From Hylemonella sp. (lineage in GTDB: Bacteria; Pseudomonadota; Gammaproteobacteria; Burkholderiales; Burkholderiaceae_C), in assembly GCA_030695415.1 (NCBI GenBank), contig JAUYQZ010000022.1, positions 1 through 50,387 on the forward strand: 50,387 nt of DNA. The letters are read 5' to 3'. Shown in pieces: positions 27,833 to 35,439 of this stretch. A program made the translations under genes and the position numbers. Numbering within the stretch: position 1 is the stretch's first letter; the number at the start of each line of letters is the position of its first letter. Below the pieces are notes generated by a model, which saw nothing but the letters and a program-made list of their open reading frames with translations, had not been told where the DNA came from and did not search any database.

Positions 27833-29094
27833 GATGAGCCTTTACGGTGGATGAACGAAACATAGAGCAGGCCGCCGGCCGCCAGCTTGAGCACGCAGGG
27901 CAGCAGGCAATAGGCGACGGTCAGCGCCTGCAGCGCCTGCGGCTCACGTGCGCCGGGTGCATAGCCGTACAAGCCCAGCAGCGGCAGGGCCAGGCCGGCG
28001 GCCAGGGCGAGGTTGAGCTTGGTGGCGAAGTTCCACCAGCCGAAGTAGGCACCCTGCACGCGGCCCAGGTCGCCGGCGCGCGAGATCAGGCCCGCCAGCA
28101 TGGCGCCGGGCATGACCAGATCCGCCCCCAGGGCCGCACCAGAAAGCGCGCAGATGGCGATGAAGAGCCAGGCATCGCCCGCACCCAGCGTGCTGGCCCA
28201 GACGAAGACCGCCACCGCCAGCAGCATGCCGGCCAGCCAGCTGCGCGCCAGCCCCCAGCGGCGCACGGCGGCCAGCCACAGCGGCATGGACAGCGCGGCG
28301 CTCAGGAAATAGCTGCCAAGAAACAGGGGTTCCATATTGGCCGGGGCCTGCAAGCGGTCCTGGATAAAGAACAGGATGAGCGTGGCCGGGACCGCGCTGG
28401 CGATGCCGTTGAGCATGAAGACCGCGAGCAGGCGACGAAAAGGCAGGCGCCGCAGGGGTAGCCAGAGATTGCCGGCCTCGGCCGCCGTGCCGGTGACGGC
28501 ATCGGCCGCCGGGCGCGGTCCCGCACGCCAGGCCAGCCAGCCCAGCAGCAGGGCCAGCCAGAACAGGCCCACCATGGCTTCCAGGCCCCAGAGCACGGGC
28601 ACCACGGAAGCCAGCAGCACGCCGACCAGCCCCAGCCCCTCGCGCCAGGCCACCAGCCGGCTCTGGCGCAGGGCGTCGCCACCCAGCAGCGCGCCCCAGG
28701 ACTGGTGCGACAGCGTGACCGCGCTGAAGCTCGCGTAGGTCAGCATCAGCAGCACGGCGCTCAAGGCCAGCAGCCCGTTGCCGCTGCGCAGCGGCGGGAA
28801 GAACAGCAGGGCGAAGCCTGCACCCATCAGCACGCAGGCCGCCGCGGCCCAGGCCAGCAGCGCAGCGGGCGAGCGACGATAGAAACGGTCGCTGGCACGG
28901 CCCAGCAGCGGATCGATCAGCGCATCGAACAGGCGCGTGACCAGCAGCAGCGCGCCCAGCGTGGCCAGGGGCACGCCGAACTCGCGCGCGTAGTGGTTGG
29001 GCAACAGCACGTAGAGGGGCAGCGCCACAAAGGCCAGCGGCAGGCCCAGCAGGCCGTAGCGGCCGGCTTGCGCGAGGGTCAGTGGGGTGGTCAT
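27829..29094 (-). CDS. GPH-family (MelB-like) MFS transporter
   Basis: A 421-residue polytopic membrane protein of the glycoside-pentoside-hexuronide:cation symporter family. The segment FDALIDPLLGRASDRF and the 12-helix pattern are typical. The natural substrate in this setting is unlikely to be a sugar; homologues in lipid-modification operons may move a lipid or its precursor (inference). The ATG at 29094 begins MTTPLTLAQAGRYG. It overlaps the DUF3833 start by 4 nt. Confidence 0.87.
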   Translation of the reverse strand: MTTPLTLAQAGRYGLLGLPLAFVALPLYVLLPNHYAREFGVPLATLGALLLVTRLFDALIDPLLGRASDRFYRRSPAALLAWAAAACVLMGAGFALLFFPPLRSGNGLLALSAVLLMLTYASFSAVTLSHQSWGALLGGDALRQSRLVAWREGLGLVGVLLASVVPVLWGLEAMVGLFWLALLLGWLAWRAGPRPAADAVTGTAAEAGNLWLPLRRLPFRRLLAVFMLNGIASAVPATLILFFIQDRLQAPANMEPLFLGSYFLSAALSMPLWLAAVRRWGLARSWLAGMLLAVAVFVWASTLGAGDAWLFIAICALSGAALGADLVMPGAMLAGLISRAGDLGRVQGAYFGWWNFATKLNLALAAGLALPLLGLYGYAPGAREPQALQALTVAYCLLPCVLKLAAGGLLYVSFIHRKGSS

Positions 29095-29107
29095 GGCGAG
29101 CGACCGT

Positions 29108-29734
29108 TCAGCGCCCGCCCTGGCCGAGCAGGGCCAGTCGCAGCTTGGGTGCCGAGGTCCGGTCCGACAGCCAGATGCCGAAGAACAGGCGCGCAAACTC
29201 GGCGTCGGCAATTTCACCCGTGGGCTTGCCGTTGAAATAGAACTGCGCGCCACGGCCCGGCAGATGCACGCCGGTCAGTCGGTCGCCAGACGCGACATCC
29301 ATAAAGGCGGTCTGCATGGCCTGCACCCAGGCCTGCGCCTGGGCGTCGCTGAAGCTGCCAACGCGGCGCATCTCGTCGATCGAGCGCTCGGCGATATCGC
29401 GCGCCTTGAAGTTGCGCAGATACTGCAGCTCCAGCGCATAACGGTGGCGTGCCAGTGACGCGACATCGAAGCCGGGCTCGACCCACAGGCTGGCCCGGTA
29501 GACATCGAAACCCCACCAGCTGTAGAGCCCGCTGCCCGCCTGGCGCGGCTTCTCCAGCAAGGGCTGGGCCGCAAGAGCGAGCGGCGCCGCCGCGAGCTCG
29601 GCGTGCGCCGGGCCAAGCGCCAGCAGCAGAGCGAGCCCGACGACAGTTGCTACGCTTTTTGTAGCGTGTACTGCACCACGTCGATATTGGCTTCGTCGAA
29701 GGCCGCCTCGCAGTAGGCGAGATAGAACTCCCAT
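29108..29734 (-). CDS. Chalcone-isomerase-like secreted protein
   Basis: A 208-residue protein with the chalcone isomerase-like fold (VYRASLWVEPGFD, YALELQYLRNFKARDIAE, FYFNGKPTGEIADAEFARLFFGIWL). A signal sequence (VVGLALLLALGPAHAE) lies about residues 30-45. The only ATG in frame is at 29734, inside the upstream CFA gene with an 85-bp overlap, giving an unusually long arginine-rich n-region; a non-ATG start closer to the signal core is possible. Bacterial members are not flavonoid enzymes; fatty-acid binding is the suggested role. Confidence 0.82.
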   Translation of the reverse strand: MGVLSRLLRGGLRRSQYRRGAVHATKSVATVVGLALLLALGPAHAELAAAPLALAAQPLLEKPRQAGSGLYSWWGFDVYRASLWVEPGFDVASLARHRYALELQYLRNFKARDIAERSIDEMRRVGSFSDAQAQAWVQAMQTAFMDVASGDRLTGVHLPGRGAQFYFNGKPTGEIADAEFARLFFGIWLSDRTSAPKLRLALLGQGGR

Positions 29735-30873
29735 AGGTGCATGAACCTTTCGTCAAATCCGAGTTGCAGGATGCGGTTGCGTTCGGCCAGGAACTGGCGG
29801 CGCCAGCGGCGCAGGGTTTCGGCGTAGTCAGGGCCGAAGGACAGCTCGTCCACCACTTTCAGGCCTGCGGCTTCGGCATGGCGGCGGAACTCGGCCGGGC
29901 TGGGCAGGCAACCACCGGGGAAGATGTACTGCTGGATGAAGTCGGTCGAGCTGACGTAGCGCTCGAACAGGCGGTCCTCGATGACGATGCTCTGGACGCA
30001 GGCACGCCCGCCGCTCTTGAGCAGACGCGCCACCGTCTGGAAATAGGTGGGCCAGTATTCCTGGCCCACGGCTTCGACCATCTCGATGGAGCAGATCGCA
30101 TCGTAGGGACCGTCGTTGATGTCGCGGTAGTCCTGCAGACGCAGGTCGGCGCGCGCGACCGCCTCGGGACCCAGCTTGCTCATGCGTTCCTGGCCCCAGC
30201 CGAGCTGCTCGGTGCTGAGCGTGACCCCCGTCAGCGAAGCCTCGAATTCCGTGACGGCCATCTCGGCCAGTGCGCCCCAGCCGCAGCCGATCTCCAGCAC
30301 GCGGTCACCCGGCTGCACGCCGGCCAGGCGCAGCGCGCGCCGCACCTTGGCCTGCTGTGCGGCAACCATGTCGCCGGCCAGGTTGCCCTCGAACCAGGCC
30401 GAGGAGTAGTTCATGGTGCCGTCCAGCCACAGGCGGTAGAAGGCATTGCCCAGGTCGTAGTGGGCGTGGATGTTCTTGCGGCTGTTGGTCTTGGTGTTGC
30501 GGTGGAAGAGGTGGCGCAGGCGATAGAACAGGCTACCCAGCCAGCTGCCGTAGATCACATCCTCCAGCTCCTGGCGGTTGCGGATGAACAGGCGCAGCAG
30601 CGCGGCCAGGTCGGAGCAGGTCCACTGGCCGTCCATGTAACTCTCGGCAAAACCAATGTCGCCGGACTTGAGCGTGTGGCCGAACACAGCCCAGTCTTTC
30701 AGCACCAGGCTGGCGTGGGGCGCCTCGCCGCTGCCATAGCGCAGCTGTGTGCTGTCGGGTAGCTGCAGGGTGAGCGTGCCGTGACGCAGGCGTTCGAGCA
30801 GACGCAGGACGGAACGGGCACTGGCGGGCGCGCTGCGCGGCAGCACGAGGCGGGAAGCCGTGGTGGTGTTCAT
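29650..30873 (-). CDS. Cyclopropane-fatty-acid synthase-like SAM methyltransferase
   Basis: Uses SAM to add a methyl or methylene group to unsaturated acyl chains of membrane phospholipids. The 407-residue protein has the SAM-binding VLEIGCGWGALAE, the CSIEMVEAVG loop and YIFPGGCLPS typical of Cfa enzymes. The N-terminal 100 residues (TLTLQLPDSTQLRYG) form the lipid-binding domain. The ATG at 30873 overlaps the DUF1365 stop (ATGA). Paralogues in such operons (for example the UfaM type of furan-fatty-acid synthesis) do not make cyclopropanes, so the product is uncertain. Confidence 0.9.
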   Translation of the reverse strand: MNTTTASRLVLPRSAPASARSVLRLLERLRHGTLTLQLPDSTQLRYGSGEAPHASLVLKDWAVFGHTLKSGDIGFAESYMDGQWTCSDLAALLRLFIRNRQELEDVIYGSWLGSLFYRLRHLFHRNTKTNSRKNIHAHYDLGNAFYRLWLDGTMNYSSAWFEGNLAGDMVAAQQAKVRRALRLAGVQPGDRVLEIGCGWGALAEMAVTEFEASLTGVTLSTEQLGWGQERMSKLGPEAVARADLRLQDYRDINDGPYDAICSIEMVEAVGQEYWPTYFQTVARLLKSGGRACVQSIVIEDRLFERYVSSTDFIQQYIFPGGCLPSPAEFRRHAEAAGLKVVDELSFGPDYAETLRRWRRQFLAERNRILQLGFDERFMHLWEFYLAYCEAAFDEANIDVVQYTLQKA

Positions 30874-31670
30874 GGCGTAGAAGCGGGAGGAATGGAACGG
30901 GTGACGAAGTCGGCCGGCGGCACCGGCTTGCGGAAAAAAGGCACGCGCTTGAACCACAGGCGCAAGGCCTGCCAGTGGATATGCGCGATCAGCGCCAGCG
31001 TCATGGCCGGCTGGCGCAGCAGCACGCGGCGCGCGCTGCGGGCGGTATAGGTCTGCAGCACCCCGCTCACGCTGGTCTGCAGCAGCAGGCCCTGCGCGTC
31101 GTCCAGGTCGACACAGGCCACGGTGCGCTCGATGCCCTCGCGCTGCGCCCGCATGAAGCGGAAACGGTACTCGCCCTCGACCCGGCAGAACGGGGAGACG
31201 TGGAAGACCTTGCTGGCGCGTTGCTCCTGCCCATAGCGCGGAGCGTCGAGCAGGTAGCAGTGGCGCTCGCCGAAGGTGTTGTTGACCTCGGCCACGATGG
31301 CGCGCAGGGTGCCGTCGGCGCGGTGGCAGTACCAGAAGCTCACCGGCTTGAAGGTATAGCCCAGCACGCGCGGGTAGCAATGCAGCCAGATCTCACCGTC
31401 AGCATCAGGGATGCCTTCGCGCAACAGCAACTCCTCGACCCACCCCAGCGCCCCACCCTGCGCGGCGCTGCGGCCGTCGCCGTGGTCGGCGTCATGGAAG
31501 CTGAGCCAGCCGGCGCGGTTGTGCGCCAGTTCGCCGGCACCCAAGCTGCGCATGCTGCGCAGCGGTAGCATGAGAAAGAAGGTCGGATAGGAAAACACAT
31601 GACGCGCCGGACGCAAGCGCGTGTGGCGCACCTGGCCGCAGCCGATCAGGGGCACGCCTTGATCGCTCAC
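30870..31670 (-). CDS. DUF1365 family protein
   Basis: A 266-residue DUF1365 protein (VRHTRLRPARHVFSYPTFF at the start; YTFKPVSFWYCHRADGTLRA; EVNNTFGERHCYLL). The family is nearly always encoded between an FAD-dependent oxidoreductase and a CFA-like methyltransferase; its biochemical role is not established. It starts with GTG at 31670, overlapping the oxidoreductase stop as GTGA, and ends overlapping the CFA-like start. Confidence 0.92.
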   Translation of the reverse strand: MSDQGVPLIGCGQVRHTRLRPARHVFSYPTFFLMLPLRSMRSLGAGELAHNRAGWLSFHDADHGDGRSAAQGGALGWVEELLLREGIPDADGEIWLHCYPRVLGYTFKPVSFWYCHRADGTLRAIVAEVNNTFGERHCYLLDAPRYGQEQRASKVFHVSPFCRVEGEYRFRFMRAQREGIERTVACVDLDDAQGLLLQTSVSGVLQTYTARSARRVLLRQPAMTLALIAHIHWQALRLWFKRVPFFRKPVPPADFVTRSIPPASTP

Positions 31671-32959
31671 GCCGCCTCCCGCTGGGCCAGCTGGGTCAGC
31701 AGCTGCCGTGCCACCGACAGGCCGGACTTGAGACCATCTTCGTGGAAACCATAGCCCGTCCAGGCGCCGGCATACCAGGTGTGCTGGCGCCCCTGGAGAT
31801 CCGGCAGCGCCTTCTGCGCCGAGATGGCACCGAGGTCGAACACGGGGTGGGCGTACTCATAGTCCCCCAGCACGTGCTGCGGCGCAATCTCGCGCAGAGG
31901 ATTGAGCGAGACCACCACCGGCTGCTCGAAGGGCAGCGGCTGCAGCTGATTGAGCAGATAGTGCAGGCAGACCCGGCTGCTTTCCTGATCGGTTGCGGTG
32001 GCGCGTTCGTAGTTCCAGGCGGCCCAGGCCAGGCGGCGTTCCGGCAGCACCGAGGCATCCGTGTGCAGGACGGCACGATTGGGCTGGTAACGGATGGCCC
32101 CCAGCACGCGCGTCTCTTCGGTCGAGGGCTGGCGCAGCAGGGCCAGCGCCTGGTCGGAGTGGGTGGCGAGCACGACCTGGTCGAAGCGCTGGGCCCCCTG
32201 GTCGGTGGTGATCAGCACGCCGCGCTCGTCGCGCTCGATGGCGCGCACCGGCGTGTTCAGGCGCTTGTCGGGGATGCGGGCGACGATCTTGTCGACGTAG
32301 CGGCGCGCGCCCCCCGTCACCGTCCACCACTGCGGCCGGCCACTCACCTGGATCAGGCCGTGGTTGTGGCAGAACCGGATCATGGTGGCGACCGGGAACT
32401 CCAGCATCTGCGCCGTCGGGCAACTCCAGATGCAGGCCATCATGGGCAGGAAGTACCAGTCGCGGAATTCTCTGCTGAAGCGCTGCTCGTCCAGCCACTG
32501 GCCCAGGGGCTGGGCCAGCCGGGCATCTGCCTCGGACTCGGCCAGCGCCGTGGCGAGCCTGTTGAAGTGAAGCACCTCGCGCAGCATGCCCAGAAAGCGC
32601 CAGTTGAAGAGATTGCGTCGCTGGGCAAAGACGCTGTTGAGGCTTGCTCCATTCCATTCCAGCCGGCGGCCGGCCTCACCGGCCTGCACCGAAAAGGACA
32701 TGTCGGTCTTGGCGGTGGCAATGCCCAGTTCGCCGAACAGGCGGATCAGGTTAGGGTAGGTGCGCTCGTTGAACACCAGGAAGCCGGTGTCCACACCCCA
32801 GGTGGTCGGCCCGTGCGCGGTGGGCAGGGTCACGTCCACGGTGTGGGTATGGCCACCGAAATAGTGGCCGGCCTCGTACAAGGTCAGCTCGGCGTGGCCT
32901 TGCAGCGCGTGGGCCACGGCCAGGCCCGAGATGCCGGAACCGACGATGGCGATCTTCAT
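31667..32959 (-). CDS. FAD-dependent oxidoreductase, amine-oxidase-like
   Basis: A 430-residue NAD/FAD-binding protein of the predicted amine oxidase/desaturase-like group. The dinucleotide-binding motif VGSGISGLAVAHAL is at the N-terminus, followed by LYEAGHYFGGHTHTVD and a C-terminal FAD segment (YAGAWTGYGFHEDGLKSG). In this gene neighbourhood it probably oxidises or desaturates an acyl chain. The ATG at 32959 is preferred over an upstream TTG. It heads the operon, 162 bp from the divergent B12-type regulator, with a strong promoter-operator in between. Confidence 0.9.
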   Translation of the reverse strand: MKIAIVGSGISGLAVAHALQGHAELTLYEAGHYFGGHTHTVDVTLPTAHGPTTWGVDTGFLVFNERTYPNLIRLFGELGIATAKTDMSFSVQAGEAGRRLEWNGASLNSVFAQRRNLFNWRFLGMLREVLHFNRLATALAESEADARLAQPLGQWLDEQRFSREFRDWYFLPMMACIWSCPTAQMLEFPVATMIRFCHNHGLIQVSGRPQWWTVTGGARRYVDKIVARIPDKRLNTPVRAIERDERGVLITTDQGAQRFDQVVLATHSDQALALLRQPSTEETRVLGAIRYQPNRAVLHTDASVLPERRLAWAAWNYERATATDQESSRVCLHYLLNQLQPLPFEQPVVVSLNPLREIAPQHVLGDYEYAHPVFDLGAISAQKALPDLQGRQHTWYAGAWTGYGFHEDGLKSGLSVARQLLTQLAQREAA

Positions 32960-33034
32960 GTGCAAGCCCCCGCCTGGACACGCCCGGCCCTGACGGATCC
33001 GTCGGAAGGCACGCCCTGGACCTGCAATTTCAAA

Positions 33035-33050
33035 TTTGACATGGACAAAA
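33035..33050. promoter_or_regulatory. Putative CarH/LitR operator 1
   Basis: TTTGAC-ATG-GACAAAA, an imperfect palindrome with 3-bp spacer. It repeats the half-sites of operator 2, with centres 63 bp (about six helical turns) apart. It lies between the lipid operon and the regulator gene. Confidence 0.5.
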
Positions 33051-33087
33051 TATTGAATAAACCGCTAATATCGCGCTCATTCGAAAC

Positions 33088-33117
33088 ATTATCCTTTTTT
33101 GTCCTAGACAAAATCAA
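33088..33117 (-). promoter_or_regulatory. Promoter of the lipid operon with operator in its spacer
   Basis: On the minus strand TTGATT (33112-33117) and GATAAT (33088-33093) are 18 bp apart. The palindrome TTTTGTC-CTA-GACAAAA (33097-33113) fills the spacer and overlaps the -35, the position used by MerR-family regulators. It drives toward the FAD oxidoreductase gene. Confidence 0.6.
33097..33113. promoter_or_regulatory. Putative CarH/LitR operator 2
   Basis: Perfect 7-bp arms around a 3-bp centre: TTTTGTC-CTA-GACAAAA. It lies within the -35/-10 spacer of the operon promoter. Binding by the divergently encoded MerR-type regulator is inferred from position and symmetry. Confidence 0.6.
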
Positions 33118-33121
33118 AATT

Positions 33122-34099
33122 GTGAAAGACCACATCGCAAACACAGGAATAGAGCAGGCAGTCGCCGGACCGCTGCCTGGCGACGCCCTGCCGATCGCCG
33201 CCGTGGAGCGCGAGACTGGACTGTCCAAGGATACATTACGGGTCTGGGAGCGCCGCTACGGTTTCCCCCAGCCTGAGCGCGATGGTTTCGATGAGCGCAT
33301 CTACCCCGTCGCACAGGTGGAGCGTCTTCGGCTGATCACCCGGCTGCTCAACAGTGGCCTACGCCCGGGGCGTGTGGTTCCGCTGCCGCTGCAGGATCTG
33401 CAGCAAATGGTGCAGCGGACCGCACCCGCGGCGGCGCCCGCCCAGACCGCAACGGAGTTGCAGGGCCTGATGTCTCTGCTGAAGCGGCACGAGGCGGCGG
33501 AACTACGCCGTGCGCTCAACCAGTCTGTACTGCGCCTGGGTCTGGCGCAATTTCTGACGCAGGTGCTGGCGCCGCTGAACGCCATGATCGGCGAGGCATG
33601 GATGCACGGCGACATCCAGGTGTTCGAGGAGCACATGTACACCGAGAGTGTGACCGCTCTTCTGCGCAGCTCGCTGGGCGGCGCTTCAGGCCTGCCGCAG
33701 CCGGGCCGCCCGCGCGTCCTGCTGACCACCTTCCCGCAGGAGCCCCACGCGCTGGGCCTGCTGATGGCCGAGACCATGCTGATGCTGGAGGGCTGCGAGT
33801 GCATTTCCCTGGGCACGCAGACGCCTGTGTCGGAAATCGTGCAGGCAGCGCTGGCCCATCGCGTGCAAATGGTCGGCCTGAGCTTCAGTCCGGTGTACAA
33901 CACGCTGCTGCTGCTGCGCGGGCTGCAGGAACTGCGTAGCCAGTTGCCGGCCGGAGTGGAGATCTGGGCCGGTGGCAGTCACCCGGTGCTTCAGCGCCGC
34001 ATCCCGCCCGGCGTCACACGGGTGACGCAGCTGTCGGATATCCCGCCGCTGCTGGCGGCCTGGAGCGCCGGCGCGCCTGTTGCCCAGATTCCGGGTTGA
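33122..34099 (+). CDS. B12-dependent MerR-family light-responsive regulator (CarH/LitR type)
   Basis: Transcription regulator with an N-terminal MerR helix-turn-helix (AAVERETGLSKDTLRVWERR, RIYPVAQVERLRLI) and a C-terminal cobalamin-binding module. The four-helix cap contains W160-x9-E170-H171, the motif that contacts the adenosyl group in light-sensing CarH proteins. The Rossmann part has E207-x-H209-x2-G212, where His209 would be the lower B12 ligand. In known CarH/LitR proteins, adenosylcobalamin-bound protein represses in the dark and light releases it. The start is taken as GTG 33122 (325 residues); an ATG at 33041 would overlap operator 1. It is divergent from the lipid operon, its likely target. 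Confidence 0.9.
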   Translation: MKDHIANTGIEQAVAGPLPGDALPIAAVERETGLSKDTLRVWERRYGFPQPERDGFDERIYPVAQVERLRLITRLLNSGLRPGRVVPLPLQDLQQMVQRTAPAAAPAQTATELQGLMSLLKRHEAAELRRALNQSVLRLGLAQFLTQVLAPLNAMIGEAWMHGDIQVFEEHMYTESVTALLRSSLGGASGLPQPGRPRVLLTTFPQEPHALGLLMAETMLMLEGCECISLGTQTPVSEIVQAALAHRVQMVGLSFSPVYNTLLLLRGLQELRSQLPAGVEIWAGGSHPVLQRRIPPGVTRVTQLSDIPPLLAAWSAGAPVAQIPG

Positions 34100-34115
34100 G
34101 CGCGACGGCACCCGC

Positions 34116-34667
34116 TCAGGCGCTGCCACTCCCGCGCTTCATCACCAGATCGGCCAGCAAAAGGCTGGACTCGCCCAGGCGCGCCGCCAGGATGCGCGCA
34201 ATATTTCGGTAAATGGCTGACGCACTCTCGGGGTTGGCATCAATGAGTTCGCGGTAAAAGCGCATGGCCACCAGCGGACTGATGGCACGCACCGTCGCCG
34301 AACGCACGTCGTTGCCGACCAGGGCCATCTCGCCAAAGCACTCTCCCGGACCCAGGCGCGCCAGCTCGACCGGTTTGCCGTCGCGCGTCTTCTCGATCAC
34401 CACGTCGCCGCCGATCAGCACATAGAAGGAGTTGCCCATGTCGCCTTCGCGAAAAACCGCTTCGCCGGTCTGCACCGTGAAATGTTCGCCCGTGGCCAGC
34501 GTGGCCAGCAAGCAGGGCTGAGTCATGCCGGCGAAGATCGGCACCTTCTGCGCGATCTTCTGGATGATGGCCGGGTCGAGCTTGAGCGCCGGTGCAGCGC
34601 GCTGCGGCAGCACCTCGGCGCGCACCCGCTCGGTGATGCTCTGAACGATGGCTGGATCGATGCCCAT
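34116..34667 (-). CDS. Cyclic-nucleotide-binding domain protein
   Basis: A 183-residue protein made of one cNMP-binding beta-roll (GEAVFREGDMGNSFYVLIGG, LARLGPGECFGEMALV, RSATVRAISPLVAMRF). The phosphate-binding cassette has GECFGEMAL followed by R-S-A, which fits cAMP or cGMP binding. There is no DNA-binding domain, so it is not a CRP-type regulator. It ends converging on the CarH-like gene. A class III cyclase lies about 800 bp away on the other strand and may produce its ligand. The start at 34667 (MGIDPAIV) removes a non-conserved N-terminal extension. Confidence 0.87.
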   Translation of the reverse strand: MGIDPAIVQSITERVRAEVLPQRAAPALKLDPAIIQKIAQKVPIFAGMTQPCLLATLATGEHFTVQTGEAVFREGDMGNSFYVLIGGDVVIEKTRDGKPVELARLGPGECFGEMALVGNDVRSATVRAISPLVAMRFYRELIDANPESASAIYRNIARILAARLGESSLLLADLVMKRGSGSA

Positions 34668-34770
34668 ATTGTTATGTCCCCTGTGGTGTGCCGCCTGCTG
34701 ACGGTCCAAGGCGAATCTTACACAGCAGCGCCCACGCCGCCAGGCCCCCGGCGTGGCATTTTGCACATGA

Positions 34771-34799
34771 TTGCACAGAATGACGGACGTCCCCATAAT
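34771..34799 (+). promoter_or_regulatory. Promoter abutting the exonuclease start
   Basis: TTGCAC (34771-34776) and CATAAT (34794-34799) are 17 bp apart. The predicted transcription start, about 34806, coincides with the second in-frame ATG at 34807, suggesting a leaderless message. Confidence 0.4.
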
Positions 34800-35322
34800 G
34801 ACTTCGATGAATGTCATTCCCGAGGCGCCGCCGACCGTCCTGGACGTGGAGGCCTCCGGCTTCGGTCGCCTGAGCTATCCCATCGAAGTCGGCTACGTCT
34901 TGCCAGACGGCCATGTGTTCTGCACCCTGATCCGGCCTGAGCCGCAGTGGACCCATTGGGACCCGCAGGCCGCGCAGCTGCACCGGATCCCCCGCCCGGC
35001 CCTGCTCAGCCGCGGCCGCCCGGTGGCCGAGGTGGCCGAGCTGCTGAACCGGCAATTGCAGGGGCGCACTGTCTACTCGGACGGCTGGAACCACGACTAC
35101 ACCTGGCTGGCCCTTCTGTTCGAGGCCGCTGGCCAGCAGCCGCGTTTCAAACTGGACAACCTGCGCGCCCTGCTGCGGGAGGAGGAAGCCGAGCGCTGGC
35201 ACGCCGTCAAGCAGCAGATCGCCGACGAGCGCGGGGCCCAGCGCCACCGCGCCAGCACCGACGCCCAGCTGCTTCAGCTGACCCTGCAACGTGTGCGCCA
35301 CGGCGCCGCCGTGCCGTCCTGA
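34798..35322 (+). CDS. DEDDh-type 3'-5' exonuclease
   Basis: A 174-residue single-domain exonuclease of the DnaQ/RNase T superfamily. The metal ligands are visible in VLDVEASGFG (D-x-E), WNHDYTWL (D) and RHRASTDA (H-x4-D), giving the DEDDh set. It lacks polymerase or helicase partners and could act on RNA or DNA ends. Start is either 34798 or 34807 (MNVIPEAPP); the promoter position favours the second. It is divergent from the cNMP-binding gene. Confidence 0.85.
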   Translation: MTSMNVIPEAPPTVLDVEASGFGRLSYPIEVGYVLPDGHVFCTLIRPEPQWTHWDPQAAQLHRIPRPALLSRGRPVAEVAELLNRQLQGRTVYSDGWNHDYTWLALLFEAAGQQPRFKLDNLRALLREEEAERWHAVKQQIADERGAQRHRASTDAQLLQLTLQRVRHGAAVPS

Positions 35323-35439
35323 GTACCCGGCGGCCCGTATACTGGTCCACCGTAAGCCGCCGCCCCATGACCCCTTACCGGCTGAGAAAGGGGCGGCGAT
35401 AATATTCATGCCGCTCGTTTCATTCAATATCCTGCTCGC

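Noticed and set aside
31742..33121. Upstream extension of the B12-type regulator to a 785-residue protein
   Set aside because: The extension is antisense to the FAD oxidoreductase and crosses the operator region; the MerR domain starts after 33122.
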